From Actinomycetota bacterium (GTDB lineage Bacteria > Actinomycetota > Coriobacteriia > Anaerosomatales > Anaerosomataceae), in NCBI GenBank assembly GCA_009668945.1, contig SBEH01000001.1, positions 124,001-188,000 on the forward strand: a stretch of DNA of 64,000 nucleotides. The letters run 5' to 3'. The position numbers and the translations under genes are program-made. This document shows positions 63,401 through 64,000 of this stretch, one piece after another (the first letter of the stretch is position 1; every line of letters starts with the position of its first letter). Below the pieces are notes generated by a model, which was not told the origin of the DNA, did no database searches, and saw nothing but the letters and a program-made list of their open reading frames with translations.

Positions 63401-63775
63401 GAGCGTCTCGGGCGGCCATGACTCTAGCACCGTTCCGTCACCGTCGAGCAGCACCATGCCCTCGAAGTACTGCGCGCCCTCGATCGCGGAGTTCGAGAGG
63501 CACTGCCGGTATTCGCCGGGGTCGTTGCCGCGGAGGGCGGGCTGCTCGGCTGCGACGCGCAGCCTCTCGAATGCGCCGTCCAGCCCTCCGCCGATCTCTG
63601 CGGACAAGATGTCGCGATACGCCGACTGCCGCGCGACTTCGAGGCGCTTCGCCATCTCGTACACGCCAGCCGCCGACGTGGCGGCGACAAGCAGAGTCGT
63701 TACGACGACGATGAGCGCCGACAGAAGCAGAAGTCTGTTGGTGAGCGTCAGACCCACGCGCTCGCGACGTTGCAT
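60488..63775 (-). CDS. Membrane sensor with HAMP, GAF domains and PP2C/SpoIIE phosphatase
   Basis: The 1095 residues hold, in order, a membrane segment (12-35), an extracytoplasmic Cache-like sensor (36-275), a second membrane segment (278-305), a HAMP region (306-365), three GAF-type domains (about 375-520, 540-680 and 705-850) and an RsbU-like phosphatase (880-1080). The phosphatase shows GGDYYDLF and VVSIGDVCGKGVAAA. The ATG at 63775 starts MQRRERVGLTLTNRL. It would dephosphorylate STAS proteins, such as the fusion encoded next, in response to an outside or redox signal. Confidence 0.9.
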   Translation of the reverse strand: MQRRERVGLTLTNRLLLLSALIVVVTTLLVAATSAAGVYEMAKRLEVARQSAYRDILSAEIGGGLDGAFERLRVAAEQPALRGNDPGEYRQCLSNSAIEGAQYFEGMVLLDGDGTVLESWPPETLGGSTPEELGATETSVAVEPYIWVEPDGDSTAGVLWALATVDVPGGSPRLLMGRIRTEFVERALENVATLPGEPTTVLFDGDGHILYRSEGLPFAAAPTVQFVADAEQSSVGMVRLEGDVSLAGPYVSVASPEGLGWTVAVLESPSVVWRETSAALMPGVLGWLAALAAALIASLAVVSRVVQPLKHLETRARALASGAAFDPETAIEHGTAGEKDEVGRLVEALNSIGRRLNRMQDIAELLARASDRGLMLAGINSAISHMLGAVDAEVLLLGDDGRLDLVAAEGVLSGRQDVTVVMSEVPWIAEAIEEGRPAEAPAGRRDPYLHLHGTDASSALAAPLQAGQDTIGVAVVVRHGGKTFTEAEAETVRSFAAQASVALQNSRLFEDERRSRKEAESLRAIAERAAAPGDIEEVLYDVARMQAELVGFGVPHVILVDRSAYGLQASEDPVGDRSWLALWKAVSQDAAETAGPLYVQASQSTPGIADALRGRRAEGALLTPLHRASGFAGLMVLAALSRAGVPSEQKLVLAGTVGKQASLALENAYLYQQAKRRADNLETIFRISHAVGSSLQSRIVLNRVLDVVQKILAADAVMLMTYDSQRKQIAVPMARGILHRDMLEATFRPGEDVPGRVFETREPERYDRISSSDTRLLNSAAEQGLESLLAVPLLARGRSIGVLVVFAREPSAFTTDDLDLLRTFASQAALAIDTADMFSREHNVATILQESILPTRLPHIPGITASSVYLPAGTDAEIGGDYYDLFSMPDGRVVVSIGDVCGKGVAAATRTSMIRHALRGMAVSGLEPARMLQELNAMLLEAGDATSIVTLWLGCIDVQAGLLSYADGGHPPGLLLRPSDGRIERLATTGALLGAVPDIEWGQEEMPLEAGSLLLLYTDGVTEARSGGRFFGEGRVHRALRAGGSPSAVTQRLLGQVQRFAPGELRDDAAILAVGYRRDEAPVTDGVTSGRDSGK

Positions 63776-63853
63776 GCCGCACCTGCCCGGACCGTGAACT
63801 GGACGTCTCTCGCAGCAATCGTAGTTCACGGCCCGCAGACGGGCAAAACCGCT

Positions 63854-64000
63854 CTAGCCACCGATCTTCGGGATTACAGCGGACAGCAGTCCGACTACCG
63901 GACCGATCCAGTCGGTGAGGATCAGCACGCCCAGGAGTATGAGTACGATCCCCGCAACCCGGTTGATCGCCAGCGCGTGGCGGTTGAGCCACCGCAGCAT
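63854..64000 (-). CDS. C-terminal end of a CcdA-like membrane protein (partial)
   Basis: The last 48 residues of a gene that starts beyond the window are visible, ending TAG at 63854. They read LRWLNRHALAINRVAGIVLI, then a second hydrophobic stretch GVLILTDWIGPVVGLLSAVI. This looks like the end of the CcdA family, which moves electrons to thiol-disulfide partners for cytochrome c maturation. The fragment is short, so the call is moderate. Confidence 0.5.
   Translation of the reverse strand: MLRWLNRHALAINRVAGIVLILLGVLILTDWIGPVVGLLSAVIPKIGG

Overview
The window is high-GC bacterial DNA, densely packed and mostly transcribed leftward. Gene content points to an anaerobic Actinomycetota lineage, Coriobacteriia-like, though this rests on gene families and GC-rich codon use rather than a tree. 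Supporting signs are a full Rnf complex, a membrane-bound uptake hydrogenase with cytochrome b, late heme-pathway genes of the HemY/HemH type, a rod-shape cluster, and many GTG and TTG starts.

Layout. 1-14417 (minus) is one long run: radC, mreBCD, mrdA, rodA, an orphan DUF697 protein, two linked families (TIGR03960 and TIGR03936), RNase G, L21, L27, obg and the start of proB. 14439-20351 (minus) is rnfCDGEAB followed by a NusG-domain-II protein and a Gx transporter. 20500-25465 holds ndk, a TPR membrane protein, a cyclophilin, an EF-G paralogue on the plus strand and tRNA-Arg. 25561-27452 holds a lipid kinase, plsY and a ferredoxin. 27533-32650 (minus) holds a pilT fused to a receiver domain, then osmC, a glycosyltransferase, a BshB1-type deacetylase and a BshC-like protein. 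32807-36221 holds rlmD, a cytochrome b5-like protein, a Crp-family regulator, a HAD hydrolase and a DUF2249 protein.

36819-41053 (plus) is the hydrogenase operon hyaA-hyaB-hyaC-hyaD, the most notable locus here. The large-subunit frame reaches an in-frame TGA exactly where the second nickel-binding motif needs its first cysteine. The frame continues as U-I-G-C-A-V-H and ends one codon before hyaC, with a bacterial SECIS-like hairpin just after the TGA. The small subunit has a cysteine where ordinary [NiFe] enzymes have the medial-cluster proline. I read this as a selenocysteine-containing [NiFeSe] hydrogenase that ordinary gene calling would truncate.

41050-49081 holds a transketolase, an inositol-phosphatase-like protein and a heme cluster, hemE-hemH followed by two tandem hemY/cgoX paralogues. 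49200-55596 (minus) holds acs, then rnd-xseA-xseB-HIT-degV, with a structured non-coding segment between acs and degV. 55687-57276 holds a second lipid kinase and tRNA-Val, tRNA-Gly and tRNA-Cys. 57376-64000 (minus) holds a 50-residue protein, ubiX, a HAD hydrolase, a nitroreductase, a STAS-kinase fusion, a large GAF/PP2C sensor phosphatase and the end of a ccdA-like gene.

Working together: the hydrogenase would oxidise H2 and pass electrons through HyaC to a membrane quinone. Rnf would exchange ferredoxin and NAD electrons against an ion gradient. Acs and the 2x[4Fe-4S] ferredoxin suit acetate- and ferredoxin-based metabolism. The heme genes, cytochrome b5-like protein and ccdA-like fragment supply cytochromes. 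No CRISPR array, insertion sequence, prophage or origin was seen.
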